Part shown: in pieces, positions 1 to 11,207 of the stretch
How positions within the stretch are numbered: position 1 is the stretch's first letter
Layout of the letters: each line of letters opens with the position of its first letter
Source of the DNA: Neelides folsomi
Lineage: Eukaryota; Arthropoda; Collembola; Neelipleona; Neelidae
Direction of reading: 5' to 3'
DNA: 64,000 nt
Assembly: GCA_034687125.1 (NCBI GenBank)
Contig: JAQGBZ010000088.1
Location: forward strand, 1-64,000
The notes under the pieces: generated by a model
Seen by the model: the letters and a program-made list of their open reading frames with translations, nothing else
Database searches by the model: none
Told to the model about the DNA's origin: nothing
Translations under genes and position numbers: made by a program

Positions 1-137
1 ATTTTGAAACAAACTATATGTTATTTGTGCAGTGCCATAAGAACCTTTGCCTCACTTGAATTGCGTTTTCCAAATATAAGTGTTGGCCATTTGATTATTA
101 AAAGAGTCCAAAAGAGCCCTGAAAGAGCCCGTCTCCC

Positions 138-329
138 GCTCGTGAGCCCATCAAGAGCCGATCGAGGGCTCATCTCCGGCTCATGAGCCCATCGAGAGCC
201 GAACAAGGGCTCATCTCCGGCTCGTGAGCCCATCGAGACTCGAACAAGAGCTCATCTCCGGCTCGTGAGCCCATCGAGAGCCGATCAAGGGCTCCTCTCC
301 GTCTCATGAGACGATCGGGAGATGAGCCG
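138..329. repeat. 41-bp tandem repeat (minisatellite), about 4.6 copies
   Basis: Four consecutive units start at 138, 179, 220 and 261. A partial, diverged fifth unit runs from 302 to 329. Each unit begins GCTCRTGAGCCCATC and ends CTCATCTCCG or a close variant, with few mismatches between copies. The unit junction in copy 2 forms the perfect palindrome GGCTCATGAGCC, and other junctions differ by one base. Looser GAGCCC and CTCATGAGCC fragments flank the array (about 100-137 and 340-375). It lies directly upstream of the TMX1-like gene, in its presumed promoter or leader. Confidence 0.9.
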
Positions 330-1144
330 TTTTTGTGGGCTCACCAAGAAGCTCATGAGCCTTTCCGTGAGCCCTGCCGAGGTCTGGTTTGAGCACCCCG
401 AACTTCCGACCGACCGACTCCGACTCAACGACAAAATTCCTCTGGTTCTCACTCGTCTTCCTTCTCCACGTCTTCGGCCCTTGAAGATTCATTAAAAGTT
501 AACAGGTAATATATTCATTTCATTTTTCATGTCATATTATTGTAATTGAAGAAAAATCTATTTATTGCGTTTGATTTGCTGGAATTTTAATATTACTGAA
601 GAAGCATTTTTAATTAAATTCATTAGTTCACCTACAATTTGTGTTTATGGTATGTAATATTTACAAAACCTTAAACAGTTTGACAGAATTATGTAAATTA
701 ACTTGAAAGTATTCTTATAACTTCAACTTGAGTACCAAAACTGTCATTTTATTAATCATTAACTGAATATTTTTATCAAACTTGAACATGATGGTGATTG
801 ATTTTGATTTAATGATTTTATACTTGTTTTATTTATCGTCCATATCGTATTGTAGGATAATTTATTGTCCAATGATATTATTGGAAATTGGTATTCATTC
901 CAATAAAGTCAAATCAATTAGACATGATCATAATGAGGCTTTATAAATGAGAGAATCAATTATTTTATCTGGTGTTTTTATTTATTTTTTTAGATTGATA
1001 CTTCAAAAGAAAACAAGGCCTTCAAAGTGGCAGTAAATCAATTTTCAAATTGAAAAGCTGAGAATATTGAATTGAGGTTTGGAAGAGAGGAGAAGTGTCA
1101 AGTATACAATTTGTTCCTTGAATAATTGATCGGAATCGATAAAA
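330..1144 (+). promoter_or_regulatory. Presumed 5' leader of the TMX1-like gene, with an intron
   Basis: No coding exon is visible here. A splice donor follows AACAG at 506 (GTAATA). A good acceptor (TTTTTTTAG) ends at 993, ahead of the exon that carries the start codon. A non-coding first exon ending at 505 and a 488-bp AT-rich leader intron are therefore likely. The transcription start was not located, and no clear TATA box was found. Confidence 0.45.
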
Positions 1145-2488
1145 ATGCGGCCTATTATTTTTCTCCTCCTTGCATTCTGGGTTTATCCCAATTCGGCGAA
1201 GTTGGGCGGACTTGTACACGTGAATGACAACAACTGGGAGCAAATTCTCGAAGGCGAATGGATGGTTGAATTGTAAGCATTTATTTTCGATGATTCATTG
1301 TTTGCCTTATTTTATAAAAACATAAATTAATATTACTCAAGTATAATAACTATATTTATGTAATAGTTTCGCTCCTTGGTGTCCTGCATGCCGAAGTCTG
1401 GAAACTGTTTGGAGGGAATTTGCTGGTTGGTCAAAAGATCTCGGGATTGGAGTTGGACAAGTTGACATAACACAAAGCGCTGGATTGTCTGGTCGTTTTA
1501 TGATTACTGCTTTACCGACAATTTACCAGTAATTTGAATGAATTATTAGATTTGTCTTTATAATTTATATATTAATTTTCGTACTAATTTTAATTTTATT
1601 TTATTTAGCGTTAAAGAAGGAGTTTTTCGGCAATATCGTGGTCCCCGAACTAAAGAAGATTTTCTCACTTTCGTTGAGGATAAGAAATGGCAAGAAGTAA
1701 GCCCATTGTCATCTTGGCAAGCACCTTCATCTGTTCAAATGTCCGTTGTTTCCCAGTTCTATCGCATTTCAATGGGGCTGAGGGTAAGACTGCAACATTC
1801 AAGATCATTTTTTAACTATATCGAACTTTTAAATCTATTTGCGAATCTCAATTTTTTGCAGAATGTGATGAATGTGTTACTCGACGATTATGGAATCCCG
1901 TCCTGGGCAGCATACATCATATTCGGACTTGTGACAATCTTAATAGGACTGATTTTAGGACTGGTATCCAATGACTAAACAAATTGATTAAGCGTTAATA
2001 AATAAAATTACTATATACATTTATTTAATTCTATCAATGTTAAGTAATTTACAAAACAAATTTAACATTTTTCAGGTTCTCGTTTGCGTGATTGATTGCA
2101 TTTACCCTCAGGGTGGAAAAAAAGATACCAACGAAAATGATTTTCCTGAAACCCAAGTACGTAAATATCCTTATAAATATTAAAATATATTAATGTTTAA
2201 AATAAGTTTTACACTTTAGTGTAAATAAAATACTTCCTATATTATAGGCTTTGGCAAAATAAGCCTTTTTACTAGAATAATATATGGAAATATTGGCAAT
2301 TCATAGGGATAAAATGGAAAGATTCATTATTTCAATGATTTGATTTATAGGATGGTGAAGAAGAAGATATGGTTGCTGAAGGGTCAGAAGTAGAAGAGGA
2401 GCCGGAACCCAAAGCGGAAAAGAAAGTTGCTCCTTCAACACCTGAACCTGCGGAGACGCGTCGGAGGAGAGCCAGGAAAGCTGACTGA
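1145..2488 (+). CDS. TMX1: Thioredoxin-related transmembrane protein 1-like (ER redox protein)
   Basis: Six coding exons keep phase throughout: 1145-1272, 1367-1528, 1609-1783, 1862-1963, 2076-2156 and 2351-2488. They give 261 residues (the human protein has about 280). The first exon encodes a hydrophobic signal peptide (IIFLLLAFW). The thioredoxin domain has the CPAC active site in APWCPACRS and the family stretch GLSGRFMITALPTIY, including the cis-proline loop. Exons 4-5 encode one membrane helix (YIIFGLVTILIGLILGLVLV). An acidic, then basic cytosolic tail ends RRRRARKAD. TMX1 is a type I ER membrane disulfide reductase or isomerase that acts on membrane-bound clients. The CPAC motif, length and topology make the assignment firm. 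The basic tail has no classical KKXX signal. Confidence 0.95.
1976..2004 (+). terminator. Possible intronic polyadenylation site in TMX1
   Basis: If intron 4 of the TMX1-like gene is not spliced, translation runs five codons past the donor at 1964 and stops at TAA 1976-1978. An overlapping AATAAATAAA lies about 20 bases further on. This could end a short transcript encoding the lumenal domain and membrane helix without the cytosolic tail. The signals are seen; their use is inferred. Confidence 0.3.
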
Positions 2489-5167
2489 TTTTTATGTTCA
2501 CGTTACGTGCATCGTAAATCATAATAGCCTACTCAGTGAGTTATAATTGATTTATCGTGTTTCGTGATAAGATTTCCTCTATGCTTTCCTTTCTTTGGTC
2601 TTATTTAATATTGAGGGGGAATTTCCATTTAACCAACCGAATTTGTGCCGATTTAATTTGTTTAAGGTATGTATCTTTGTTTATTATTTTCTACACCTAC
2701 TAAATACTACTATTTATAACTCTCGTTTTGCTTTCACTTGTTTGCATAAACTTGCCTTACATTTAATGCTAAAATTAAATTATAAGATACATTAGATTCC
2801 GCGATCAGACAGGCGTTTTTCGAGGAATGAATACATTTATCTTAGCATGATAAAGTTTAAACATAGTTATATATTATTATTCATTTTAACATTATAAAGT
2901 ATTTTGTGTTTATGCATATCAAGTCTCATACAGATATTAGACATATTTAAGCTCTTGATATACGGATTAGGAAATATTTAGATCAATCCTACCAAAGAGG
3001 CTCACTCAATATGTTTGAAGAAAAGACAGGTCATTATAAGAGTTATAAGATGTGTTTGATTCCCAGGACTATGCTATGTTTCATACATACCTAAATCAAT
3101 TACATACAAAATGCAAAGTACTTACAAATACTATTAGTTTAACCCTCTTAAATATAATTCTCTACACAATCGTTAACATAAAAATTATTTGTCCTTAGGA
3201 TAGTTGTTGAAATATTCATGATGGAAAGTTCCATATAAGAAACGAATTGATTTTTGAATATTAAATATATACCAATTTTACTTCTAAATACTTAATATTA
3301 TAAGTACGTTGATTATATATGCTTTTATTTATCAATTAATTTCTTATTATATTACATTATACTCAAATAAAATATATGAACCCTAGATGAATTAAGTCAT
3401 TGATGTGGCATAAATACTACATTGTATTTAATAACGTCTAAATAAAATGTAACCTCGCCTTTTAGAATCAATTTCCTCCTTTGATTTTTTGCATGGGTTT
3501 TTGAATTAAAAGTAAGTACTGATATGTAGTTTTGATAATTTTTCATTCGTTTAATCCTCAAGTCAATTCATTGAAATTGACTCTTATGTAAGTTTATTAT
3601 TAAAGAAGTACAGCACGAGAGTTGGAGACCTTGCCATGTGCGGTTGGGCTAGTTAAGTTTCGATATTGTGATTCCATTCCTTATTATACTTGTACTCAAC
3701 ATTTTGATGGACTTATTCCATCATTGATTTCACCTTTGATCCGACATTTTTATGAGTCTTTTAATCAATCGAGTTATGCAAATTGTTTGTTATCCCATTG
3801 GTTCGACCACGTTGTTAAATTATATTTCTCTCTCATTTGATCTCCCTTCAAGCGAAATTCCATTTTTGAAGTTTTTGATGATTATGAATTGTATTATGTG
3901 TTAATGTTATCTCGAAAAGGCTTTATTGTTTATTATTTTGTCGGTTTGTATTTAAGTTGGCATTTGGTAAGCCATGAGGTTAACGTTGTATTAAAAATGA
4001 TTGTGAGACAAGTGTATTTGTAAAAGTACAGATAGAAATTTAGAGGTTAATGTTCGTCCACATTCACCTTGCTTGCTACCTTATTTGAACAAAAATAATC
4101 CGGATGAATTGTGATAGGTATGCAACGGAAGGAAGTACCAGGATTTTGAACATAAATTAACATTATTATTTATTTGGAAAAAAACATTGTAGATGTTGAA
4201 CTTCCTGTATTTAAATAAATTTTATAGAAGTGGGATCCTAAATTGTACACTGATACAATGGACCAAGATTGTAGCGTTCTATCAGCTAAATGTGTAAAAA
4301 GGAGATAACAAAAATAATAAATATTTACTAAAAAAATTCTATATATTCTTTTGGCACTTATTTTCTTCTACGCTTCATTTTTATCAAACAACAAAATATA
4401 TTTATCCTACGTGTGCTTTTACTGTTGAATTTTTAATAATTATTATTAAATTAATTTAAAATAATTATTAAATTATCGAATCGAATTTTGGAACATCGCC
4501 TTGTTTATTTTGTATTTTTATCATTTAATAAAGTGTAAGTTGATTTTTTTAGATTTTTTTACAATATCATATCAGATAGATAGTTTTACTAGTTAATAGT
4601 ACAGTTATATTTATACAGCTAGTTTGTGGACGAGGGTAAGGACATAGCAAATCATAATAAATATTCTGCGTCTAAAGAAAAAGAACTTAGATAGGGAAAC
4701 CGGGTTTAAGCCACTTCAACCAGTGGAAGATATAGAAAAGATCATTAATTTGGACTTTGAAATAACTAAAATTGATTATAAGTTAAGCATTTGTGTATAG
4801 TACCATATATGATCTGCATAAATATTAAGTAGGGGGAGAAGAAAAATAAATGTTTGTATAAGAGTAATAAATTCGAGTCTTATATCAATTTTTTATAAAA
4901 ATCTCGTAGTCCATAAGCATGGCTTAAAGATAAATGAGTCCTCATTAAATATCGTCCCAAAGTTTTGAAAGGATAAACAATAGAGAGGCATAATAAATTG
5001 TATCATAGGTCAGGTAACAATTAAAACTAATAGGTTACATTTGCTAAACAAGTCATCGGAAATTGTTTCGTTGGAATGTGAGTTAAAAAGGCGATGTGTT
5101 TCCCCGCTTTCTTCGCCCACAAGGAGAGAGTGGCAAGTTGGGAGATTCAGCTTAGGTGGATTTTTTC
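2489..5167. other. AT-rich intergenic region, no gene recognised
   Basis: This holds the 3' end of the TMX1-like gene and, on the other strand, the presumed 3' untranslated region of the small peptide gene. Open frames are short and lack splice-consistent partners or recognisable domains. I saw no RNA gene or mobile-element ends. Confidence 0.5.
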
Positions 5168-5594
5168 TTAGCCTACAAAATTGTCCGGTGGGAGACCGAA
5201 AGAAAGGAAATCATTGCACCATTGGAACGTTTTCTCCTTATCGTTCTTGGTACAGCAGAATGGATATGCATTTCTAGAATTCGTCACCTTCGCACAACGT
5301 TGGCACAACTCGAGTCTGTCGTACTACATGTTCAACATCATTTCAATTAATTATAAATCTCTCAGCTTTTTGGAATAGTTCATAATAAATAAACTATTTA
5401 AAGATATTAGAGGGAAAGCTTATGGGAAAAAACCTTACATCGGTTTCACATAAGTCGATTTCTTCATTCGTCTTCTTCGTAGTTTCATTCTTGGAAGTGT
5501 CTTGGTGATAGGAGGGAGCCACATCTCCAATAGGCCTAGGCATCCCTTCCCCTTCGTCGACCAAGAGGAGTAGGAGGACGGACGAGAAGAGCAT
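5168..5594 (-). CDS. Small secreted six-cysteine peptide precursor, unrecognised
   Basis: Two coding exons on the minus strand: 5594-5439 (52 codons) and 5323-5168 (51 codons plus TAA). The donor is GAT|GTAAGG and the acceptor is CATGTAG; both junctions are phase 0. The start ATG directly follows a strong acceptor (GCGTTCTCTCACAG), so a non-coding upstream exon is expected. The 103-residue product begins with MLFSSVLLLLL, a short signal peptide. A polar linker with one N-glycosylation sequon (KNET) follows, then a cysteine domain with spacing C-x9-C-x2-C-x12-CC-x11-C. Conspicuous parts are LELCQRCAK, AYPFCC and WCNDFLSFG. No dibasic cleavage site precedes the domain, so the whole domain may be the mature product. 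It looks like a secreted peptide hormone or small extracellular ligand. I cannot assign a family, and no function is claimed. Confidence 0.7.
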
Positions 5595-8141
5595 CTGTGA
5601 GAGAACGCAAATAAAGTTGATGAGGGCAAGGAGGTTCAGTTTGGGGCTTAAGGTCTTGAAGGAAATGTCCCCCGTCAAAGAGAAAACCGTTTGTTAACAA
5701 CTACCCTCGTCATTCCTCAGTTTATCGACAATGAGCCTTTCACGTGCGACCCAAAGTCCAGATCGTGTTTTACATACCTATACCTATTAATCCTATTTTC
5801 CTCTTTAAAAGAATTACAGTAGCGATGTGGCAAGAAAAATGTCTCGGAGCGGTATTAAATTCCATATAACTCTACATAAGTAGTTCAGATGCCATAAATG
5901 CCATAAATTATTGATAATATTTAAAGCAGTCGAAGTGATAGCAGATGCCTCTTGGTATAAGGAATAGGTTGGAATAGCTGAAGGAAGTCTGGTACACACC
6001 TCCAAGCATGGAAGTATATAGGAATTATAAGAGATGGGAGAATGTTTGGTCGTTGCACATTTCCGCGTGGAATTCAGACACTTGTTTGTCTCTCTGGGTC
6101 AAACTAGGCGACACAGCTGAGAGGGAGCCGACAAGGGTCGCTTATCTGCTGCTAATGAGATCCTATCACTTCCCTCCACGCCTTAACCTATCCGAGAAGT
6201 CAATCTTCCACAACTCAGCATTCTTCACCCATGACCAGACGGCCAATTAATATATTCCGAATTCCTCATGACTCAAACATTGTTTCATTGTGGTTCGTAG
6301 AACGGGAATGCGAAAACAAAATCGTTAGCAATCCTCAAAGTTTCGTAATTGGGCTCGTGGGTTCCTCGTGGAATGAGAAATATGACATTGTGTCATCCTG
6401 CTAAAAATATATAATATAAGCTATTACTCTCTCTATGGATTTGTAATGATGGATAAGAATCTTGAGGACACTTGTTTCAAAATGCATGGCTTAAGATGTA
6501 AATGTCATAAATTGTTGAATTATTCAACTTGTTCAATTTAAACTTCTAATGTTTTCAAGTCTCTCATAAATTCTTTTGTATATCATGTCTACAACAATTT
6601 AATTCTCTGGTGTAAAATGTAATTGGTTTTTTGCCTTTCGTCTTAAATATGTAATTCTCCATATATCTTCTAGTTATTGCTGGTTTTTATCCTGGCCTTT
6701 AACTTCTAACTCTGAATACTTAAAAATTTTAACCCTTAGAATAAAAGTCAACATGAAAAAAATTGTAGAGTTAACGATGTAGAATGTACTTATTTGGGTG
6801 CATGGTGGCATGTTTTGACCATTTGTGCAAACAAATCTATTAGTATTTATGTAGACTGTCCTTTGATTACGATTAAGCTTTAAAAATGAATATATGGTAT
6901 GTAAGTTTATACTATGTTATTTATATTGTACAAATGTAGTTTTTATTAGTATGTAGTGTATTTTAGTATTTATTTTAGGTTTAAGGAAGTATGGTAAATA
7001 CTATACTCACATGTTATTTAAAACACCTTCAAAATCTCGACCCATTTGAAAATACTTTTTAATTCCATCTTTAACCTTTTGAGAGCATCAGAGTCAGAGA
7101 TTAAGTAAAAGGCTAGCAAATAGACAACTTAAAGTCGGAATTTTCTTAAGAGGGAACTCGCAATTCGGATTTTATTATTAATGACCTAAGTACGTATTTA
7201 CATATTTGCATGTGCCCCTTCTATGCTTAGATGCGTGCAATATTTTTTGTAATGTATAGAACTCTTGTATGGAAAACGCTTAGTTTGACTATTTTATCTC
7301 TAATTTTCTAATCTTTTAAATATTAATTGCGGAGAAAGTCATGCTTAGCCTAAAATGCATAAATAAATCTCTTCATACTTTTACATGAAAGCGAAAGTAC
7401 GCTTTTACACGAATTCTAAATAAGAACGTCAAAGCTTTTATCTTCCTTGTTTTGTACCTACATAGGTTCGACAGTATCTTATTATCGGGTATTTGTGTTA
7501 AATGTGATATTCATTCCAAATATACCAATATGAAAAATAACTTTTGCAAGAAAAATTATAAAAAGACTATTTTGTCTAAATATCTTTAATTCGAGTTATA
7601 GTGAAGAAATATTATAGATACTGCATTAGTTAATAGCACGTTATTTTATATGATAACAAAATGTTCTGCTTCGTCAAATATTTAAATAATTAATTTTTGA
7701 ATTTTAAAACGTTCCTTCTTATAAATAGTGCATTTTGAATTAATTACTCACCTAAATTTGTTTGAAGAAGCAAAAGTTAATAAAGCTATTTATATTTAAA
7801 AGTAAAAAGTTAAAAATAATAAATAGCTAGATTATAAATTATATATATATAAAGATAATTTTAGCGGATGATGATTTAACATTCAAGCCTAGCTACCTTG
7901 AGATAATTATATTATATTTTGAGATAGCGTGAGAGCGGTCCTTTCAAGTTATCAGACACAGATTTTCTTATCATCCATTCCCCGAAGAGTGGAATGGGTA
8001 CATTTTAAGATAGGCTTCAACACCGGGCGTAAATGGGCAAGTGAGGACAAACAATGGGTAATTGAGTCGATTAAGTGAATCTCATCTGCCCCTCTTTTAC
8101 ATCACAACACCAGAATTGAATAGAGAAAATATTGGGACTTA

Positions 8142-8265
8142 CGGTTTGGGCGAAAGTTGGTGGATGCATTGGAAAAGGTTGGATTTGTGAATTGGCTCGA
8201 AGAGGTCTCAATTGACTTCAGCTCCCAGAGACTTGTTAACTCAGGAGAGGAAATCCGTACTTATA
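8142..8265 (-). promoter_or_regulatory. Possible TATA box and non-coding first exon of the peptide gene
   Basis: On the minus strand TATAAGTA lies at 8265-8258. About 90 bases after a start some 30 bases downstream, there is a strong donor, CCAAACC|GTAAGT, with its GT at 8142-8141. No coding frame is evident. The peptide gene's start exon needs an upstream leader exon, and this is the best minus-strand candidate, implying an intron of about 2.5 kb. The link is inference only. Confidence 0.3.
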
Positions 8266-11207
8266 TTACCTCGGTTGCGAGTTCCCAGTGCCTCCCACAC
8301 AACCCCTTATGTCTATAGATCTTACATAGAAAGTAGATGTACATGGAGAGTGAGTTGCGTTGGAAGTAGGGATTCCCTACTAAACGGGAGAAGACGGGAT
8401 TCAGACAGAAGTTTAAACAGCTCTAGCTTATGTTCTTCCTCTTCCGGAAACAATTTGAGATAATCTTGTCGTCGGCTTGATCATTCAAATGAGGATTAAC
8501 TAGCTTTTGACCTTAATTTTAATTGGAGTTTAAGAGAACAATAATAGTCCGCATGTTCCGTGAGGGTTTTATTTCAATTGAAATCAATTGTTCCCTATAA
8601 TGCCCAGAAGACCGACACTTTTTGGAACAAGGATTAGTTGATGGTGGTCCTGACCTTCCCGACTTCAAACTTTAGTAAAATTCCCAATCTTCTCTTCCTT
8701 CCTACGTAAAACCTCATCTTCATCTAGCCTTCATGGTCCTATTTGTTTTGATGGGGGGGGGGGGGGAATCTTAAGGTCGTCCACTTCTCAACCATTTCCA
8801 ACATCTCCGGTCGCGTCTGTGATATAAAATTGCATTATAATATACTGGATAAACAACCGGATTGAGGATGTAAATATTGAGAGGGAGTGATAAGAGAATT
8901 AAAAGAGCCAGGTGGTCAATCTTCTTTCATTTCTAATCTCCAGCTCATTCATATAACTAGTCTTTACTATGTAAACTTACATAGGTACCTATACTCTTAT
9001 GAAGCATATTTATGAAGAAATGAAAATATGGAGTGCGATATATGTAACAAAAGAGATTCTTTGTTCAATAACTCTCCATTATAAGTGAATTGTATTGAGG
9101 CGAAACTGAAGCTCTTAGTGACGATATGCTCTTGTTTGATTTTCCACATGTCGTCAAGCTCTGATTCCTGATCATGAAGTATGGTTAAGTCTAATCCACT
9201 TTAGCTACATAGCCATACAGCAAACAAATCCTGGATAAAAGTAATGGTACCTGCATTAATAAATTCTTAATGCTTTGAACTTGAGCAGAGTAAAGGAAAG
9301 CAAACAGTGTTTATTTGTATGTGCTTTCTCTACGAAATCCTTTTTTGGAAGAACTGTGAGTGGGAGGTTTGCTAATTTAATCATTTCAATTTCATGGATA
9401 GGGTATTTTTGACGTTAAGTATGTGTGGGTGAGATGGCTTCTCGTTTTTCTCGGGTCTGTGTGGGCTAAATCCACTTTCCTCTCTCCAGACTTCAAATTT
9501 TGCTGAATTCGCTCATGAGTGTCTTTATTGTTTTAAAAGTGAATGAATTGGTGATGCTTTAAATAGCGGAAGAAGTCTGCCGACGCGTGGCTCATCACAT
9601 TATTCAACAAAGGATCTCCGACATTATTTGAAAGAGAAATGATTAAAAATTCTCATTAAGGATGTTGCTAGTCAGTCTGAGCAAGGTCCAATGGTCGTTG
9701 GCTACCATACATTTACGTAAATATAAGAGACTGCTGAGTAGATTCTAATAAAATCATCATTTGTCAACGGACTTCGTTTCTCGAAAAGACCCAACACGTC
9801 AGCCTCAAAGCCCAACGTCAGTCGTAACCTTTGTGCTGCCGAGATACAATAAAGAAATTTAAAAGCACATTAAATAACTCAAATGGACTCTTAGAACTCT
9901 TATCTCAATTATTATTTCGAGATCGATGAGTCAGAATCAATCGGTAATGTTACATGTGTTATCAGCTTCGAATAAAATTGCCAGCTTGGACCGAAACTTT
10001 AACGGATTTAAATTTCTTAACAGCCTTCGGGCACGAGACAATACGATGATCTTCAAAATACAAAATTTGCGAAAGGGGCTCTAATGTCTTTTAAATCTGG
10101 TATATCGAGTTACTGAGGACAAAGGAATATTGTTAAGTACTTTACGATGCTTATATAAGTTGTTGTTTTCAAATCTTGGTATTTGATACAACAACTTACC
10201 AAACCCGATTTGTTTTACATTACACACAATATTAATATAACAATAAAGTATTTAGAAAAAATATGTCAATTTGGTTCAACTTTCCTGAACCACTGAACCC
10301 GAAAGAATTAAAAATTTTAACTGTTGATGCTAACGGAAAGGAAAGATTATTGAATTAATCCTTTAATCCCTTGAACCCGTTCCGTTGAACCTGTTTAAAC
10401 CAATGTGATTGTGATTACAAACATTTTATAACCCATTCCGGTATCAGCTAAAATTTAATTTCTTCCATAAATGGAATAGAGTCTGTGGCCCATTATAAAT
10501 TATAAGTAAGTGAGGAAAACCGTCAAAGTTATCTCTTTAATTCTTAATGGTTAAGTTGATAATAAAAGCTTACATATTAATGGCTAGAGAGGAATGTAGG
10601 TCACTTTTGATGAGATGCGTGAAGGGTCTCTTAATGAAGAATTTTGATTAGAATATGAACATTATGTACTCGTGGTTAGGAAGTCAATCAAGCGGAAATC
10701 CCTGAAATGACATATTGGTTGATATTCCTCTACAGCTTCCATCCCATCAAGCAAAGTTGAAATCATAAGGACGACGTGAACTGTGTTGGAGGATAAAGGC
10801 CTCAAGTTAACGAATAAAGTTACCAATTATGATTTTCCAGTCTCGTCAATACTTCCGTCATTTACACCGCAAAGTAGCTCTCCTGTGCCCGCAAATGACG
10901 CAATAAAAACATAGTGGGTAGCAGTGAATGAATATATTTATTATAGAGTGACAGGTTTTTGGGAGACGAGTAGAAGGAGATACGAATTGAAACAGAATGA
11001 AACAGAGGACAGACATGGATGGAGGAATTAAAGATCGGAATTGAAAATTTTCAGGCCCCACCTAATCAGAAGGAATGGAGAAGAAATGAAAAAATAAAGA
11101 TGGAGGAATCGTCATAATTTTGAGCTAATTCGCCTAAATTTCCTTGAAAAGAAAGAAGATTGTTGAAGAGGTCCCAGGGAACTTCTTGAAGTCTTCTCCT
11201 CCCACTC
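8266..11207. other. Intergenic region, no gene recognised
   Basis: Mixed AT-rich and moderately GC-rich sequence. A run of 14 or more G begins near 8752. The left part of the minus-strand gene's 3' untranslated region should lie below 11208; an AATAAA on the minus strand occurs near 10936. No exon with consistent splice signals was found. Confidence 0.45.

Noticed and set aside
8212-8463. 83-codon plus-strand open frame
   Set aside because: Arg/Ser-rich, no homology recognised, and it overlaps a better explanation as a minus-strand leader and promoter.
8752-8766. Poly-G run as a functional element
   Set aside because: A single homopolymer in intergenic DNA with no supporting context; it could be a slippage tract or assembly artefact.
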